From: Methanobacteriota archaeon | GTDB lineage: Archaea > Thermoplasmatota > Poseidoniia > Poseidoniales > Thalassarchaeaceae | Length of the DNA: 15,316 nucleotides | Direction of reading: 5' to 3' | Assembly: GCA_002685415.1 (NCBI GenBank) | Contig: NYXO01000032.1 | Coordinates: 28,294 to 43,609 of the forward strand | Part shown: piece after piece, positions 1 through 6,162 of the stretch | Position numbering within the stretch: position 1 is the stretch's first letter | How the letters are laid out: every line of letters begins with the position of its first letter | Program-made: the position numbers and the translations under genes | Notes under the pieces: model-generated | What the model saw: the letters and a program-made list of their open reading frames with translations, nothing else | What the model was told of the DNA's origin: nothing | Database searches by the model: none

Positions 1-116
1 CCCTGCGATCACCGCTTAGCGGTGGCTATCAGGTAGTCGTGCGGATGCTGGCCGCTTACACAGGGCGGATGCCGAGAGACAGCTCACCCTTCTCTTGTCC
101 AGACTGCGCGAAAACA
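1..116. other. GC-rich left-edge segment, unassigned
   Basis: This stretch is about 63% G+C by hand count, against roughly 45-50% in the genes that follow. It holds a hairpin (CACCGC at 10-15, loop TTA, GCGGTG at 19-24), and CCCTG at 1-5 can pair with CAGGG at 61-65. One plus-strand frame is open from position 3 to a TGA at 120-122 and would end in Ser-Pro-Phe-Ser-Cys-Pro-Asp-Cys-Ala-Lys-Thr-Ser, overlapping the YchF stop tail to tail. The G+C is similar at all three codon positions of that frame, which does not favour coding. It could be the 3' end of a convergent gene or part of a structured RNA; I recognise neither. No tRNA, RNase P or SRP RNA signature was found. Confidence 0.3.
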
Positions 117-1403
117 TCATGACTTGGCGTGAATTCGTATCACGTCGGCGTTTTGGACCTCATGATCTGCACCGATTATACGTCCACTCCGAGCGTCTGT
201 AGCTCGAATGAAACCGTCTCCAAGGTCGCTGTGAACTGCGTAGGCTAATCCCTTCGCGGTTGTTCCTTCGGGAATTAGAATTGCATCTGGGAGAACATTG
301 CCGTCACCATCCACCCAATGAGTTTCATCTTGTACAGGATAGGCAACCCTTCTGTTGAGTCTATCGAATACAATATCACCAACTAGTCCAACCAATCCTC
401 CACCTGACCACTTTGCGAGGGACTCACCAATTGAGGAAAGAGCATTCCTTTGCGCTTCAGATAAATTCGATTCTCCTTCTTCGGTGACGGTGAACCCTTC
501 TCCTCCTGGTCTGTGTTGAATTAATCCTGCAGCACTTGCTCTGCTTAGTGCAAGTTCTGCTTCTGCGCTCGTAGGAATCAGTATTCCTCCAGATTTGGTA
601 ACGATTTCCTCAAGTTGATTCCACGAACCTTCTTCTGCTCTATCGGCTTTATTTGCTGCAATACAAATTGGGAATAATCCTGTTCTGATTGTTTTCGCTA
701 ATGTTGTCAATTCTTCTTCACCCCAAGACCAGGGTACTCCTGCATCAGGGTGCTGAGAAGAAACCTCCATTATTCCGGCTGAGACATGAGATTCATTGGC
801 TCCAATTCCGCTTAACTGATCTAACAGATATGTTACTAGCGCCTTATCGCCTTCTGATTGAACACGACGTGCCCCTCTTTGCCAACTTGATTCAATTATT
901 CCACGAATCCAAGCATCTAATTCACGTAAAAGGAACTCATGTTCTTCTACAGGGCTAGAACCACCTTCTCCTACTGGGTTGCCCTCCAAATCCGTTGAAC
1001 CTGATACGTCAACAACTTGGATTAACGCGTCACAACGGGCTAAATCAGACAAGAATTGGTTTCCTCGGCCTCGTCCCTCATGAGCACCAGGTACCAATCC
1101 TGCAACATCTACTAATGTGACTGGAACTAGTCGATTGTGCCCAACGCAAGAACCAGTATTTGGAGAACATATGCTACCCTTTCGTGGGTCATCTGCTGAT
1201 ATTGATTCAAGTCTTCCATCAGCCTCACGTTTCGCTCTAAGTGCCGAACAAGCACATGGTTCTCGTAGTGGAATCCATGCCACCCCTACATTTGGATCAA
1301 TTGTTGTAAATGGGTAATTTGCAATATCAACAGGGGTTTGAGTTAGAGCGGAAAAAGTCGTCGATTTCCCAACGTTCGGCTTACCAACTAGGCCTATCCT
1401 CAT
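117..1403 (-). CDS. ychF: Archaeal YchF/MJ1332-type Obg-family GTPase with TGS domain
   Basis: A cytosolic P-loop NTPase of the Obg/YchF class, a family linked to ribosomes and translation. In the 428-aa product the P-loop GKPNVGKST is at residues 7-15, the G3 motif DVAG at 99-102 followed by the family hallmark GAHEGRGRGNQF, and the G4 motif NKAD at 251-254. Having NKAD fits GTP specificity, whereas bacterial YchF carries NxxE and prefers ATP. The C-terminal 75 or so residues (about 352-425) form a TGS domain. Between switch I and G3 lies an insertion with four cysteines (C50, C52, C79, C86), which I recall also from the methanogen MJ1332 branch and which may bind metal. The longest frame opens at a GTG at 1418, but the ATG at 1403 is a better start: it begins MRIGLVGKPN as in the family and has GGAAGG 7 nt upstream. 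It is separated by 68 bp from the upstream membrane-protein gene. Confidence 0.9.
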   Translation of the reverse strand: MRIGLVGKPNVGKSTTFSALTQTPVDIANYPFTTIDPNVGVAWIPLREPCACSALRAKREADGRLESISADDPRKGSICSPNTGSCVGHNRLVPVTLVDVAGLVPGAHEGRGRGNQFLSDLARCDALIQVVDVSGSTDLEGNPVGEGGSSPVEEHEFLLRELDAWIRGIIESSWQRGARRVQSEGDKALVTYLLDQLSGIGANESHVSAGIMEVSSQHPDAGVPWSWGEEELTTLAKTIRTGLFPICIAANKADRAEEGSWNQLEEIVTKSGGILIPTSAEAELALSRASAAGLIQHRPGGEGFTVTEEGESNLSEAQRNALSSIGESLAKWSGGGLVGLVGDIVFDRLNRRVAYPVQDETHWVDGDGNVLPDAILIPEGTTAKGLAYAVHSDLGDGFIRATDARSGRIIGADHEVQNADVIRIHAKS

Positions 1404-1410
1404 GTCTTTC

Positions 1411-1416
1411 CCTTCC
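1411..1416 (-). promoter_or_regulatory. Weak Shine-Dalgarno of the YchF gene
   Basis: On the minus strand GGAAGG lies 7 nt upstream of the ATG at 1403. It is an imperfect match to GGAGGTGAT. It sits inside the longer GTG-initiated frame, so it favours the internal ATG as the true start. Confidence 0.4.
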
Positions 1417-1471
1417 ACTCAACAGGGGTGTTTAGCCCTCAACTTGACGGTGGTGGCTTATTCTGATTTTC

Positions 1472-3124
1472 TTACAAATCAGTTGCTGAGCCCTTCTCAT
1501 CTGATTCGCCTACAGGCACTACCATTGTCTCCATTCCTGCACCAGAGGCAAGAATTCGAGAGACACTAGTTGCAGATGCTAGGTTGTATGTATCTACTTC
1601 AATAGATGAGGACACCTCATTCTCTTCTCCAACAATTCCACCTCGGAATAGACCACTTACCATGTTTAGGCTATGTAGGATCATCGCAACTACTGCGAAG
1701 TAGAAGATTACGGAGGCTGCTACTGAAAGTTCGTGAGAGAGGCTAGACGGATCTTCAACGCCAGCATCTAGCAGAGCCATATCAATAGCGCTGGAAGTTA
1801 GACTGAGCATTAATCCAAGCAATACTGCGGCACCCATTAGCCAAAATGCAGCTCTTGCACGATCTGTCGATGCCAATTGGCGTCCGGTAATGGAAGGATA
1901 GAGAACAATTACTGAGCCAAGTGATAGTGGAACCATTACTGCCCATCGGCTCATCTCTTCAATTGTCCATGATAGTCCTGAGATTGCATTGGTTCCCGAA
2001 ACTGCATCGGTTTGAACGAAAAGTGAACCTACGAATACCGGAATCATGGCTAGCAATCCAAGATTAATCTCTGCCAACCCCGGTGCTCCAGGAGAGGAAC
2101 TATCGCGAAGGGTTAGCATAGCATTTGCAACGAATGCGATTACTGGAACTGATGCCATTGCCATGAGGAAAGTGACAATAACCGTGTCATTAGTAGACAT
2201 TGCTAACTCTCCAGCATCAAGTCCGAATAAATCAGCGACCAGAGTGCCGTGGTTTGCCCCAAATGGGTTCAGTGTGAATAAGCCGCCTAGAAGCGTTGCA
2301 CCAACAAGAGTTCTGGACCAAAGCGGATTTCCAGAACCAACACTGGATGCGTACAAAACAATCCCAGATAATGAAAGGAAGAAGAAGCCACTTCCCTGTA
2401 GCCTGTACATCAACCACTGGCCATTTCCATCTTCTATCATACCGGTTGACATTACCGCGATTAGATTGAATGATTCAGCCATTAATCCTAGTAAAATCAA
2501 CCATGCAGGCATAGGAATTGAGCCGGCGCGGTTTGCTACTGTGAGTAATTGGTTGATGACGATGGCTGTAATTGCCAAAACATGTATTGCTGTTCCAATT
2601 ACCAGAACTTTTTGCCCAAGGATTACTGGATCGTGAGAGCCAATCAATGTGACAAACACTCCTACCGAGTAAAGGAAGGAAACCAAAGTCCCATTCCTTT
2701 CACTTGCAAGTCCTGTGCCCAATAATTTGGGAAGGATGTATAGGCCACAGCCGATTAGTGCCATGCTTATTCCGCCAAATGCGGTAACTGCCTTACCTGT
2801 GGCCGCTAGAGTCTCAGCGGTCGGGTCGTATCCCCATGCACTTAGTGAATGAAGTGCGGTTGGATCATGTGCAAGCCACATACCTTCGAAAGTGAACAAG
2901 GCACCAATCATCATCCAAAGGACCGATTGCAGAATCCATGCTCTTGCTGCTGAACTTGAACGGCCTTCGACCAATTCGATTCCTGGGCCTAGTGCTTTCT
3001 CGAGCATGAACATCCCCATAGTTCGTGCTACGTCAGAGAATATCCACAATCCTCTGTGGACTAGAATGTAGAAAATTAATGCGGATAACCAAAAGATGGC
3101 AAGGGTGGAAAGAATATCAGACAT
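1472..3124 (-). CDS. Polytopic membrane protein resembling heme-copper oxidase subunit I, without the metal-ligand histidines
   Basis: A 550-aa integral membrane protein with about 13 predicted helices (near 4-25, 62-82, 109-130, 146-164, 173-197, 207-228, 239-259, 271-287, 316-337, 353-371, 390-410, 424-445, 467-490) and a hydrophilic C-terminal tail of some 55 residues. Parts read like cbb3/NorB-type oxidase subunit I: AFGGISMAL followed by GLYILPKLLG near 115-136, and VLYPSITGR followed by AFWLMG near 406-431. The helix-2 His expected just before the FG motif is a Gly, and the segment where the oxidases have His-x-His reads SRWAVMVPLSLG. If homologous, it cannot bind haem or CuB in the usual way. 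The ATG at 3124 has a GAGGTGAT Shine-Dalgarno that the GTG at 3133 lacks. It follows the 85-aa gene closely enough for coupled translation. It could also be an unrelated transporter. The membrane call is secure; the family call is not. Confidence 0.5.
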   Translation of the reverse strand: MSDILSTLAIFWLSALIFYILVHRGLWIFSDVARTMGMFMLEKALGPGIELVEGRSSSAARAWILQSVLWMMIGALFTFEGMWLAHDPTALHSLSAWGYDPTAETLAATGKAVTAFGGISMALIGCGLYILPKLLGTGLASERNGTLVSFLYSVGVFVTLIGSHDPVILGQKVLVIGTAIHVLAITAIVINQLLTVANRAGSIPMPAWLILLGLMAESFNLIAVMSTGMIEDGNGQWLMYRLQGSGFFFLSLSGIVLYASSVGSGNPLWSRTLVGATLLGGLFTLNPFGANHGTLVADLFGLDAGELAMSTNDTVIVTFLMAMASVPVIAFVANAMLTLRDSSSPGAPGLAEINLGLLAMIPVFVGSLFVQTDAVSGTNAISGLSWTIEEMSRWAVMVPLSLGSVIVLYPSITGRQLASTDRARAAFWLMGAAVLLGLMLSLTSSAIDMALLDAGVEDPSSLSHELSVAASVIFYFAVVAMILHSLNMVSGLFRGGIVGEENEVSSSIEVDTYNLASATSVSRILASGAGMETMVVPVGESDEKGSATDL

Positions 3125-3128
3125 GACA

Positions 3129-3136
3129 ATCACCTC
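3129..3136 (-). promoter_or_regulatory. Strong Shine-Dalgarno overlapping the stop codon of the upstream gene
   Basis: GAGGTGAT on the minus strand lies 4 nt before the ATG at 3124 and overlaps the TGA (3137-3135) of the 85-aa gene. This supports translational coupling and fixes the start of the 550-aa protein at 3124, because the in-frame GTG at 3133 lies inside the motif. Confidence 0.75.
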
Positions 3137-3392
3137 ACTCGCGAGTGGCCTCCGTAATCATCGTAGCAAGTATAGTGAAGATTCCGAATATTGCTCCAAG
3201 AAGGAAGAACCAGATTCCCCCGTTCAAAGAACCGAATGTCTCAAAATCGGATAAAACCGGATAATCTTGTCCAGGATACAAGATGCTGTATATCACCATG
3301 AAGATGAGAGCGGAGACCAATGCTCCAACAATTACCACCTTCGAAGCTGCAGGTTCGTTATCGCCTTGTAAGAATCCGTCATCATTCGTCAT
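3135..3392 (-). CDS. Small two-helix membrane protein, partner of the oxidase-like gene
   Basis: An 85-aa protein of no family I recognise. The first 18 residues are hydrophilic and acidic (MTNDDGF onward). Two hydrophobic helices follow, at about 19-38 and 58-80, joined by a loop with Tyr-Pro-Gly-Gln-Asp-Tyr-Pro, and the protein ends in a short charged tail. The stop codon lies inside the ribosome-binding site of the 550-aa membrane protein, so the two are probably made together. By analogy it may be an accessory subunit of that protein, as small helical subunits accompany oxidase subunit I; this is inference from position only. The frame is open from a GTG at 3416, but the ATG at 3392 has GGTG 5 nt upstream and is preferred. 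Confidence 0.65.
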   Translation of the reverse strand: MTNDDGFLQGDNEPAASKVVIVGALVSALIFMVIYSILYPGQDYPVLSDFETFGSLNGGIWFFLLGAIFGIFTILATMITEATRE

Positions 3393-3397
3393 TGAGA

Positions 3398-3401
3398 CAC
3401 C
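3398..3401 (-). promoter_or_regulatory. Short Shine-Dalgarno of the 85-aa gene
   Basis: GGTG on the minus strand, 5 nt before the ATG at 3392. It is short but correctly spaced, and it is the reason for choosing this ATG over the GTG at 3416. Confidence 0.4.
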
Positions 3402-3443
3402 ACTAGTCCACAACACTTCGTGGACAGGTACACCACCGAAGAT

Positions 3444-3479
3444 TCGCCCTTAAGCATTGGGCGAGGGACGTAGTCCCTC
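3444..3479. other. Two adjacent hairpins between the RaSEA-like gene and the membrane-protein pair
   Basis: TCGCCC (3444-3449) pairs with GGGCGA (3459-3464) across a 9-nt loop. GAGGGAC (3463-3469) pairs perfectly with GTCCCTC (3473-3479) across the 3-nt loop GTA. The two stems share positions 3463-3464, so they could be mutually exclusive. On the minus strand the 7-bp hairpin begins 3 nt after the TGA of the RaSEA-like gene (3485-3483), in terminator position. No T-run follows, which argues against a standard archaeal or bacterial terminator. It is also about 70 nt upstream of the start of the membrane-protein pair, so it could be an mRNA end-protecting stem, an attenuator or an operator. Confidence 0.4.
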
Positions 3480-3482
3480 AGT

Positions 3483-4616
3483 TCAAGGAGCCCGCATTAA
3501 GTCGACGCGGTTCCCACGCCTATCTCGACCAGTGCCTAGGGGGGTTGGGAGATTCAAGTCGGAGGTGACTTCTGCATTCCAAATCGCCTTACATTGGCAT
3601 TCCAATCCTTTGAATTCAGCAAGATTACGAGATACTGAGTATCGCTCTATAGCAGCCACTACATGCTTGTCACACGAACCGCAGTTGTGAGCCCCTCTGA
3701 TCTTTCCCCCAGCGGTTGGATGGACTATAATTCGAGAGTCATGTTCTGCTGTCTCTTCATGAGTACGTTGAATCATTTCCACTAGCGACCACAACCATGG
3801 GGGGCGATATTCTCGATTTCTGAACAAGCGATCGACGATTGTACGATTCTGTATATTCATTGGATTTATCGAAACTTCATCGGAAAGTGGTGCAACATCG
3901 ACAAGCCATTTCGATGTGTGATTCAACGCATCGCCTTCACTCATGAATGGAGGCTTGAAAATTAGGTATGTTTTGACTCGAAGGCCATTGCTCCGAAGAT
4001 CTTCTACAGCCTTCCTCCAAGTCTTTGTTGAGAAACCTTTGTTGACATGAAAACGAAGCACTGCGTCATCATAAGCCTCTAACCCGATAGCTACTGTACA
4101 CCCCGGATGATGCTGGGCAAGGAATTCTAATTTCTCTGGCTTACACATGTGAGCTTGAGCTTCGACAACAAGATGTAATCCCATTTCATACGTCTCTTTC
4201 AAAACATGCTCTTGCCATTCTACTGGGTTCTCTTGATCCTCAAAAAATGTACCCGATGTATACACCTTAATCATAGAGCATCCCTCGAAATTATTGGTCT
4301 GATTTTTTGCTTCATCCCACTGAGCAAATAGATCATCTGCGGTTACATCATCACGAACATCGTTGAAGTAGCCGCAGAAAGTACAACCAGATTTCCACCA
4401 CCAAGCGCAGCCACGGGTTCGTAAGATTACAGTAGCAGCTTGACAAGGTGTCCCATCTGGCATTCGCTCAGGCGTTACATAGACCGTTGCCGGCTTCTTT
4501 GAGTCCCATGACTCGCGACGTGCGATTGACTCGGCTGTATTTTCTGGTGCTTTGACTAAATGGTGAATTTTTACCGAAGGTGAACCATCGCCCAGCATAC
4601 CACAAGCCTGAGCCAT
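3483..4616 (-). CDS. raSEA: Radical SAM protein of archaeosine tRNA modification, RaSEA-like
   Basis: A radical SAM enzyme of the RaSEA type. With ArcS, RaSEA converts the preQ0-lysine adduct at position 15 of archaeal tRNA to archaeosine. In the 377-aa product the iron-sulfur motif is Cys70-x7-Cys78-x2-Cys81, in RTRGCAWWWKSGCTFCGYF. It is followed by the VYTSGTFFED strand near 118-127 and by EAQAH and GLEAYD segments typical of Elp3-like radical SAM folds. The C-terminal part carries a second cysteine set, C312-x2-C315 and C340-x-C342, probably a zinc or tRNA-binding site. ArcS is not in the window. The open frame reaches a GTG at 4703, directly against the ATG of the divergent gene, but its first 29 residues look non-coding. 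I place the start at the ATG at 4616; the ATG at 4598 is also possible. No clear Shine-Dalgarno precedes either. Confidence 0.8.
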   Translation of the reverse strand: MAQACGMLGDGSPSVKIHHLVKAPENTAESIARRESWDSKKPATVYVTPERMPDGTPCQAATVILRTRGCAWWWKSGCTFCGYFNDVRDDVTADDLFAQWDEAKNQTNNFEGCSMIKVYTSGTFFEDQENPVEWQEHVLKETYEMGLHLVVEAQAHMCKPEKLEFLAQHHPGCTVAIGLEAYDDAVLRFHVNKGFSTKTWRKAVEDLRSNGLRVKTYLIFKPPFMSEGDALNHTSKWLVDVAPLSDEVSINPMNIQNRTIVDRLFRNREYRPPWLWSLVEMIQRTHEETAEHDSRIIVHPTAGGKIRGAHNCGSCDKHVVAAIERYSVSRNLAEFKGLECQCKAIWNAEVTSDLNLPTPLGTGRDRRGNRVDLMRAP

Positions 4617-4703
4617 ATTACGCCGGAAGTCCGAACTGTCTTGATTCTGCCGACAGGCCAAAATTGATGACTGAAACACCCTAAGCAAAGGCGGGGTGCA
4701 CAC
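4617..4703. promoter_or_regulatory. Divergent intergenic region between the RaSEA-like gene and the acyltransferase
   Basis: If the RaSEA-like gene starts at 4616, these 87 bp separate two divergent starts and should hold both promoters. I see a 5-bp inverted repeat, CTGTC and GACAG, around the middle, but no convincing TATA box or BRE for either gene. The only clear signal is the plus-strand Shine-Dalgarno at its right end. Confidence 0.4.
4693..4698 (+). promoter_or_regulatory. Shine-Dalgarno of the acyltransferase gene
   Basis: GGGGTG on the plus strand ends 5 nt before the ATG at 4704. It is one mismatch from GAGGTG and supports that start. Confidence 0.6.
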
Positions 4704-5423
4704 ATGAAGTCGTTTGAGGTCGTTCAGAATGTGTTGACTTCTTTGATTATTCCATTCCTAGGAATTATTGTAGGGATTGCAGCAATTCCTGGTGTTTGGT
4801 TATTCCTTGAGGCTAGGGCTTACCTACTCGAACAAGAGTATTGGATTGAATTAGTTGGTACTGGTATTTCGCTAGGTTTAGCCTGTGTAGTTTGGGGAGT
4901 CACCTTAGTACTGCTTTCGGGTCTACTTGGTGGATTATTCCGCCCCCGTCTAGAGCCCGGCAGATACCCTCTTCGTTCATTTGTTACAATTCAATGGGCT
5001 TGGTCAATGGTATTCCACAGAGTAGCGATACTATTCTTGCCCATGCTGGTTCCTTCTTTTGTTGGTACAATTTACTACCGCATGGCAGGGGCAAAAATTG
5101 GAGCAGGTTGTCAGATTAATTCTCCTCATCTGAATGACGCAGGTTCTGTTGTTCTAGGAGACGGTGTAGTAATTGGAGGAAATGCGATCATTAACGCCCA
5201 TTTGGTTGAGAAAGGTGAACTAGTTATGGCTCCTGTGAAAATCGGAAATGGTGCCCTAATCGGGGGAAATTCAACTGTTCAGCCTGGTTGTACTATTGGT
5301 GAAGGAGCAGTCGTAGCTAATCGTGCAGTGTTACCGAAATGGACTGATATTCCGGCTGGTGAAGTATGGGGAGGAGTTCCGGCAAAATGCATACGTCTGG
5401 CTGACGGAACTAAGCCTGAATGA
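4704..5423 (+). CDS. Membrane-anchored left-handed beta-helix (hexapeptide repeat) acyltransferase
   Basis: A 239-aa protein with an N-terminal membrane part and a C-terminal hexapeptide-repeat domain. Hydrophobic helices lie near 13-35, 51-75 and 104-121. From about 127 the sequence has repeating Ile/Val-Gly-x-Gly turns (KIGAGCQI, VLGDGVVIGGN, KIGNGALIGGN, TIGEGAVV) and ends with GEVWGGVPAKCI, the usual end of the Pls/colanic-acid and DapH-like acetyltransferase domains. Such enzymes transfer acetyl or other acyl groups from CoA to sugars, amino acids or lipids; His166 is a candidate catalytic base. The transmembrane part suggests a membrane-bound or lipid-linked acceptor, and surface glycan or lipid modification is plausible. 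It resembles the C-terminal region of Pls/PosA-type peptide synthetases as a stand-alone unit. It is the only plus-strand gene in the window. The acceptor cannot be told from sequence. Confidence 0.8.
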   Translation: MKSFEVVQNVLTSLIIPFLGIIVGIAAIPGVWLFLEARAYLLEQEYWIELVGTGISLGLACVVWGVTLVLLSGLLGGLFRPRLEPGRYPLRSFVTIQWAWSMVFHRVAILFLPMLVPSFVGTIYYRMAGAKIGAGCQINSPHLNDAGSVVLGDGVVIGGNAIINAHLVEKGELVMAPVKIGNGALIGGNSTVQPGCTIGEGAVVANRAVLPKWTDIPAGEVWGGVPAKCIRLADGTKPE

Positions 5424-5429
5424 GTAATA

Positions 5430-6053
5430 TCATTCATCGTCGACTTCTTCTTCGGTTTCTTCTGCTGCTTCTTCAGCTGCATCTGCAGCAGCATCGAGAA
5501 CCTCATCCATTCTCTCGCGGAAAGTTGCCTGTTTGAGTTCCTGCTCGCGAATTGCTTCAATCGCTGCATCAATCATGTCGTAGCGGGTTTGAATCGCTTG
5601 ACTTAGATCTTCGAAGAGTCTCATGTGCTGAGCGTACCAATCATCCCTTGCGGTCAGTTGTCCCTTGGCTACGCGTAGTGCTTCATCGAGGTCTTCAGCA
5701 ACCTCAAACACCCTTCCGAGTCGAGCCGATTCACGGCTGTACATCTCTTCCATTTTATGCAACTCTGGCTCAAGATGCTTTACTCTTTGTGAATTCTTTG
5801 CGCCATCTAATTCGAGGTCCCTAATACGATTATCCTTCTCTGATAGGAGTTCTTGAAGGCCCTCCATTTCTATCTCTTTATCGATCATCTGACGCTCTAG
5901 AACATCGATTGTTGCATCCTTTTCATCGGAGGCATCTTTGAGGGCTGTGTATCCAGCGTAGAGCTTCTCAAGTCGGTCTTTCTCCTTTGTCAAATCTTCC
6001 TCTAATTGGCGGATTCGAAGTTCCGGAGTGTCATTGATTTCTTCATCGCTCAT
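5430..6053 (-). CDS. Acidic coiled-coil protein of unknown function
   Basis: A 207-aa soluble protein that I do not recognise. Residues from about 8 to 130 are almost entirely charged, with heptad-spaced Leu/Ile/Met, which indicates a long coiled coil. A helical segment with aromatic residues follows (DDWYAQHMRLF near 137-147). The last 20 or so residues are an Ala/Glu/Asp tail (EEAAEETEEEVDDE). There is no signal peptide or membrane helix. A structural, scaffold or chromosome-associated role is conceivable but not shown. The start is the ATG at 6053, with GAGGTG 5 nt upstream; the frame also contains a GTG two codons earlier, inside the ribosome-binding region. It ends 6 bp from the stop of the convergent acyltransferase. 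The start lies 110 nt from the stop of the upstream M20 peptidase gene, so it may have its own promoter. Confidence 0.75.
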   Translation of the reverse strand: MSDEEINDTPELRIRQLEEDLTKEKDRLEKLYAGYTALKDASDEKDATIDVLERQMIDKEIEMEGLQELLSEKDNRIRDLELDGAKNSQRVKHLEPELHKMEEMYSRESARLGRVFEVAEDLDEALRVAKGQLTARDDWYAQHMRLFEDLSQAIQTRYDMIDAAIEAIREQELKQATFRERMDEVLDAAADAAEEAAEETEEEVDDE

Positions 6054-6058
6054 CAGCA

Positions 6059-6064
6059 CACCTC
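6059..6064 (-). promoter_or_regulatory. Shine-Dalgarno of the coiled-coil gene
   Basis: GAGGTG on the minus strand, 5 nt upstream of the ATG at 6053. It fixes this ATG over the GTG at 6059, which lies within the motif. Confidence 0.65.
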
Positions 6065-6162
6065 AACTCCCTCGAAACTCCGCCCTGCTTTAACTTCGGC
6101 GGACCGAATATCATCCTAGAAAGCAGTTAGAATATCGAATTTTACTTTGATTTAGTACAAAA
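6065..6162. promoter_or_regulatory. Intergenic region with a hairpin and AT-rich half
   Basis: The part next to the M20 stop (about 6120-6162) is AT-rich. On the minus strand it could serve both as the 3' end of that transcript and as the promoter of the coiled-coil gene, but no clean TATA element or T-run stands out. TCCGCC (6079-6084) pairs with GGCGGA (6098-6103) across a 13-nt loop. This would lie in the 5' untranslated region of the coiled-coil mRNA. Confidence 0.35.

Noticed and set aside
1..116. RNase P RNA, SRP RNA or tRNA at the left edge
   Set aside because: The words GCCGCTTAC near 51-59 faintly recall the RNase P P4 strand, but the preceding ACAGAA and the GAGGAAAGUCC element are absent. 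There is no T-loop sequence and no SRP helix-8 motif.
2046..2636. 196-residue open frame on the plus strand inside the oxidase-like gene
   Set aside because: It is antisense to a gene with clear membrane-helix periodicity and its own ribosome-binding site, and its composition is not protein-like.
3463..3479. Intrinsic terminator of the RaSEA-like gene
   Set aside because: The stem is strong and well placed, but no T-run follows on the minus strand. It was kept as an unassigned hairpin.
3457..3690. 77-residue plus-strand frame covering the hairpins and the RaSEA 3' end
   Set aside because: It is antisense to conserved RaSEA C-terminal residues including the second cysteine set; no motif or ribosome-binding site supports it.
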